A DNA stretch of 7,372 nt. Origin: an uncultured Mycoplasmatota bacterium (lineage in GTDB: Bacteria; Bacillota_I; Bacilli_A; RF39; UBA660). Numbering within the stretch: the stretch's first letter is position 1; each line of letters begins with the position of its first letter. The stretch covers positions 1 through 7,372 of the forward strand of contig CAMYTM010000029.1 in assembly GCA_947297555.1 (NCBI GenBank), read 5' to 3'. The notes below the pieces were generated by a model, which searched no databases, was not told the DNA's origin, and saw only the letters and a list, made by a program, of their open reading frames with translations. The translations under genes and the position numbers were made by a program. This document shows positions 5,692 through 7,372 of this stretch, in pieces.

Positions 5692-5718
5692 AAATGAAAT
5701 CAAAGGGGCAGGACTAGT

Positions 5719-6600
5719 ATGTTATATTTAAAAAATTTAATTACCGAGAATACACCTATTACTAGACTTTCAAATGACCGTTCTATGTCAGAAGAAAATA
5801 AAAAAGAAATTTTAGGTGTAAGTGAGACAGATTTAGAAAAACAAGATGATTATATGAAGATGATGTATTTCATGAATAATAGTTGGTATTATTTTAAGGA
5901 AGAAGAAGAGAATTTAGGATATCCATTTTATTTGATAGACGAATTAATGGGCAGTTTTTTAGCGCATAAAATGAATATGAAAGCGATTACTTATTTTTTA
6001 GCAAGAGTTAAAAATAAAAAAATGGGACTTGCTTCTAAAAATTTTAAGCAAAGTGGTTTTCATTATTATTTTGGTAAACAGTATTATGATATTTATAATA
6101 ATAATACGAATCTAAGTTTTGCACCATTTCGTGTAGAGAATATTGAAAACTTAAAATTCTTATGTGTTAGTGATGAAAACAGAGAAATTTTAACAAAACA
6201 TATTTTAGAAATGCTAGCATTAGATGTTTATATGTTACAAAAAGATAGAAAAAGTGCCAATCTACAATTTGAAAAAAATCCAATATCAAAATATATCGAT
6301 TTAGCACCTCTTTATGATTTTTCTAATTGTATTCCAAAAATAGAGGAAAAAAGTGGTTTGGACTTACAAGAGGTTGTTTTAAGAATTACGGATAGAAATA
6401 TACAAACTTTAGTAAAACAATATCCTTATTTTGCAAACTTTTTATCTTCTTTATTAGAAACAAAAATGAGTTCAACTTGGGAAGAAATATGTGAATTTTA
6501 TCAGTTTAATCAAAATAGCGAAGCCTTTGAAGAAGTGTATAACTATTATAAAACAAAAGAAGAAAGCCAAAGACGATATTTAGGAATGTATTTAAAATAA
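5719..6600 (+). CDS. Compact HipA-fold serine/threonine kinase-like protein
   Basis: The 293-residue protein shows the catalytic features of HipA-type kinases, which phosphorylate protein targets (a tRNA synthetase in E. coli HipA). WYYFKEE provides the likely ATP-binding lysine (K60) and YLIDELMGSFLAHKMNM a helix with a conserved glutamate (E75). KMGLASKNF (101–109) resembles the loop before the C-lobe in HipA-like proteins. The catalytic loop is QKDRKSANLQF (174–184): D176-x4-N181, the same spacing as HipA D309-AHAK-N314. IDLAPLYDF (193–201) gives the metal-binding aspartate D200. It is shorter than HipA (~440 residues) and lacks the N-terminal subdomain. No HipB-like helix-turn-helix gene adjoins it; the neighbour is the divergent P-loop gene. 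The target is unknown. Toxin, regulator or housekeeping kinase are all possible. The assignment rests on motifs only. Confidence 0.75.
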   Translation: MLYLKNLITENTPITRLSNDRSMSEENKKEILGVSETDLEKQDDYMKMMYFMNNSWYYFKEEEENLGYPFYLIDELMGSFLAHKMNMKAITYFLARVKNKKMGLASKNFKQSGFHYYFGKQYYDIYNNNTNLSFAPFRVENIENLKFLCVSDENREILTKHILEMLALDVYMLQKDRKSANLQFEKNPISKYIDLAPLYDFSNCIPKIEEKSGLDLQEVVLRITDRNIQTLVKQYPYFANFLSSLLETKMSSTWEEICEFYQFNQNSEAFEEVYNYYKTKEESQRRYLGMYLK

Positions 6601-6648
6601 TCTTCAAAAGAAATAAATACTAATTGTATACAAGAATTTCCTAAACTG

Positions 6649-6657
6649 TGCTATAAT
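6649..6657 (+). promoter_or_regulatory. Extended -10 promoter of mnmE
   Basis: TGCTATAAT has TG (6649–6650) and a perfect TATAAT (6652–6657). The best -35 is poor (TATACA at 6627–6632, spacer 19). The mnmE ATG is 24 bases past the -10 and follows GGAAGGA (6669–6675). Having its own promoter means mnmE here does not depend on jag-operon transcription. Confidence 0.65.
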
Positions 6658-6680
6658 ACAAGGCGATTGGAAGGATAACT

Positions 6681-7372
6681 ATGGAAGAGACTATTGTTGC
6701 AGTATCAACCTCTTTAGGAAGAGGGGCAATTTCTATTATAAGAGTAAGTGGAAAAGAAGCATTATATTTAGTAAACAATATATTTAAAGGAAAAGATTTA
6801 ACCAAAGTAAGTTCCCATACCATACATTATGGTTATATAGTTAATGAAACAGAAGAAATTGATGAAGTTTTAGTGATGGTGATGTTATCTCCAAAAACTT
6901 TTACTATGGAAAATATTGTAGAAATTAATTGCCATGGAGGAATTGCTACTACAAATCGTATTTTAGAATTATTAATTCATAATGGAGCAAGACTTGCAGA
7001 ACCTGGAGAATTTACAAAAAGGGCATTTTTAAATGGCCGCATTAGTTTACTTGAAGCCGAAAGTGTAAGTGATCTTATAGAATCCAAAAGTGAAACTCAA
7101 AGAAAAATGGCTTTAAATGGTGTAAATGGTAGACTAACAAAATTAGTAAGAAACGTACGAGATCATATATTAGACATCATTGCCAACATTGAGGTAAATA
7201 TCGATTATCCCGAATATGATGATGTGGAACATGTAACGAAAGAGATCTTGCTGCCGAAGGCGGAAGCGTGGATCCATCGCATCGATGAGATTTTGAGGAA
7301 GGCCGAAAGCGGACAGATCGTAAAAGGCGGTAGCCGCACGGCGATCATCGGCAAGCCGAATGTCGGTAAAAG
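6681..7372 (+). CDS. mnmE: tRNA uridine-5-carboxymethylaminomethyl modification GTPase MnmE, 5' part, cut by window edge
   Basis: MnmE works with MnmG to modify U34 in the wobble position of certain tRNAs. The first 230 codons are present, of roughly 450. The N-terminal folate-binding domain (about 1–118) starts ETIVAVSTSLGRGAISIIRVSG and includes ENIVEINCHGG. The start of the helical domain has the family signature EPGEFTKRAFLNGRISLLEAE, followed by IEVNIDYPEYDD at about 170–180. The window ends inside the G-domain Walker A loop GKPNVGK (224–230), the right position relative to E. coli MnmE. The ATG is supported by GGAAGGA upstream. The frame is intact, but from about codon 181 G+C at third positions is 33 of 50 codons, against 8 of 50 in the first 50 codons, so the final stretch looks foreign. 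In most Firmicutes mnmE directly follows jag; here two genes intervene. Confidence 0.95.
   Translation, partial: MEETIVAVSTSLGRGAISIIRVSGKEALYLVNNIFKGKDLTKVSSHTIHYGYIVNETEEIDEVLVMVMLSPKTFTMENIVEINCHGGIATTNRILELLIHNGARLAEPGEFTKRAFLNGRISLLEAESVSDLIESKSETQRKMALNGVNGRLTKLVRNVRDHILDIIANIEVNIDYPEYDDVEHVTKEILLPKAEAWIHRIDEILRKAESGQIVKGGSRTAIIGKPNVGK
7173..7220. other. Composition junction inside mnmE (possible chimera or recombination point)
   Basis: Hand counts give about 32% G+C for 6961–7140 and 53% (81 of 152) for 7221–7372. The change falls across codons for DIIANIEVNIDYPEYDD, the most conserved part of this region of MnmE, where sequences from two species would be most alike. The last clearly AT-type codons (ATA TTA) end at 7172 and GC-type codons dominate after 7220. 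The reading frame continues without a break. Confidence 0.75.

Noticed and set aside
5575..5703. Longer N-terminus of the P-loop protein from ATG at 5703 or 5592
   Set aside because: The 5703 frame overlaps the opposing promoter and encodes a low-complexity N/K/F/W-rich leader. Neither ATG has a ribosome binding site, whereas AAGGAGGG is ideally placed for TTG at 5574.
6624..6633. Palindrome TTGTATACAA upstream of mnmE as an operator
   Set aside because: A single 10-bp AT-rich palindrome is expected by chance, and it does not overlap the -10.
6641..6823. Minus-strand open frame opposite the start of mnmE
   Set aside because: It is antisense to the conserved MnmE N-terminus and crosses the mnmE promoter; no supporting signals.
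1..7372. CRISPR arrays, insertion sequences, tRNA or rRNA genes, riboswitches
   Set aside because: No spaced repeats, transposase motifs, terminal inverted repeats, cloverleaf patterns or long structured leaders were seen on either strand.

Overview
This window covers the replication-origin region of a very A+T-rich, low-GC Gram-positive bacterium. It has the classic Firmicutes order dnaN–dnaA–(oriC)–rpmH–rnpA–yidC–jag–…–mnmE. The protein sequences and base composition suggest an uncultured Bacilli or Mollicutes-adjacent (RF39/Erysipelotrichia-like) lineage; that placement is inference. Tryptophan is encoded by TGG and rnpA ends in TGA, so the standard bacterial code (table 11) fits and the mycoplasma code (TGA = Trp) does not.

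Left part (minus strand, 1–2000): the 5' portion of dnaN, cut by the window edge, then a 163-bp spacer holding a cluster of DnaA boxes, then a complete dnaA starting at TTG. The 493-bp spacer 2001–2493 carries the dnaA promoter, a second and larger DnaA-box cluster (2090–2279), an 83% A+T stretch, and the divergent rpmH promoter. The origin is therefore bipartite, with boxes on both sides of dnaA as in Bacillus subtilis.

Middle (plus strand, 2433–4580): rpmH (ribosomal protein L34), a hairpin terminator, then rnpA–yidC–jag, tightly packed (4-nt overlap, then a 2-nt gap). The run ends in a strong hairpin terminator that overlaps the jag stop codon. These genes make a ribosomal protein, the protein part of RNase P, the membrane insertase, and a KH/R3H RNA-binding protein.

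Inserted block (4591–6600), between jag and mnmE, which are usually adjacent: two divergently transcribed genes sharing a 144-bp promoter region. The minus-strand gene encodes an ORC/AAA-like P-loop protein whose Walker A lysine is replaced by arginine. The plus-strand gene encodes a compact HipA-fold kinase with an apparently complete set of catalytic residues and no HipB-type antitoxin beside it. This pair is the best candidate for an undescribed system in the window.

Right end (6681–7372): the start of mnmE (tRNA-modifying GTPase), cut by the window edge at its Walker A motif. The gene stays in frame, but its base composition jumps from about 32% to 53% G+C near 7173–7220. The last ~150 bases therefore probably come from a different genome, through an assembly chimera or through intragenic recombination.
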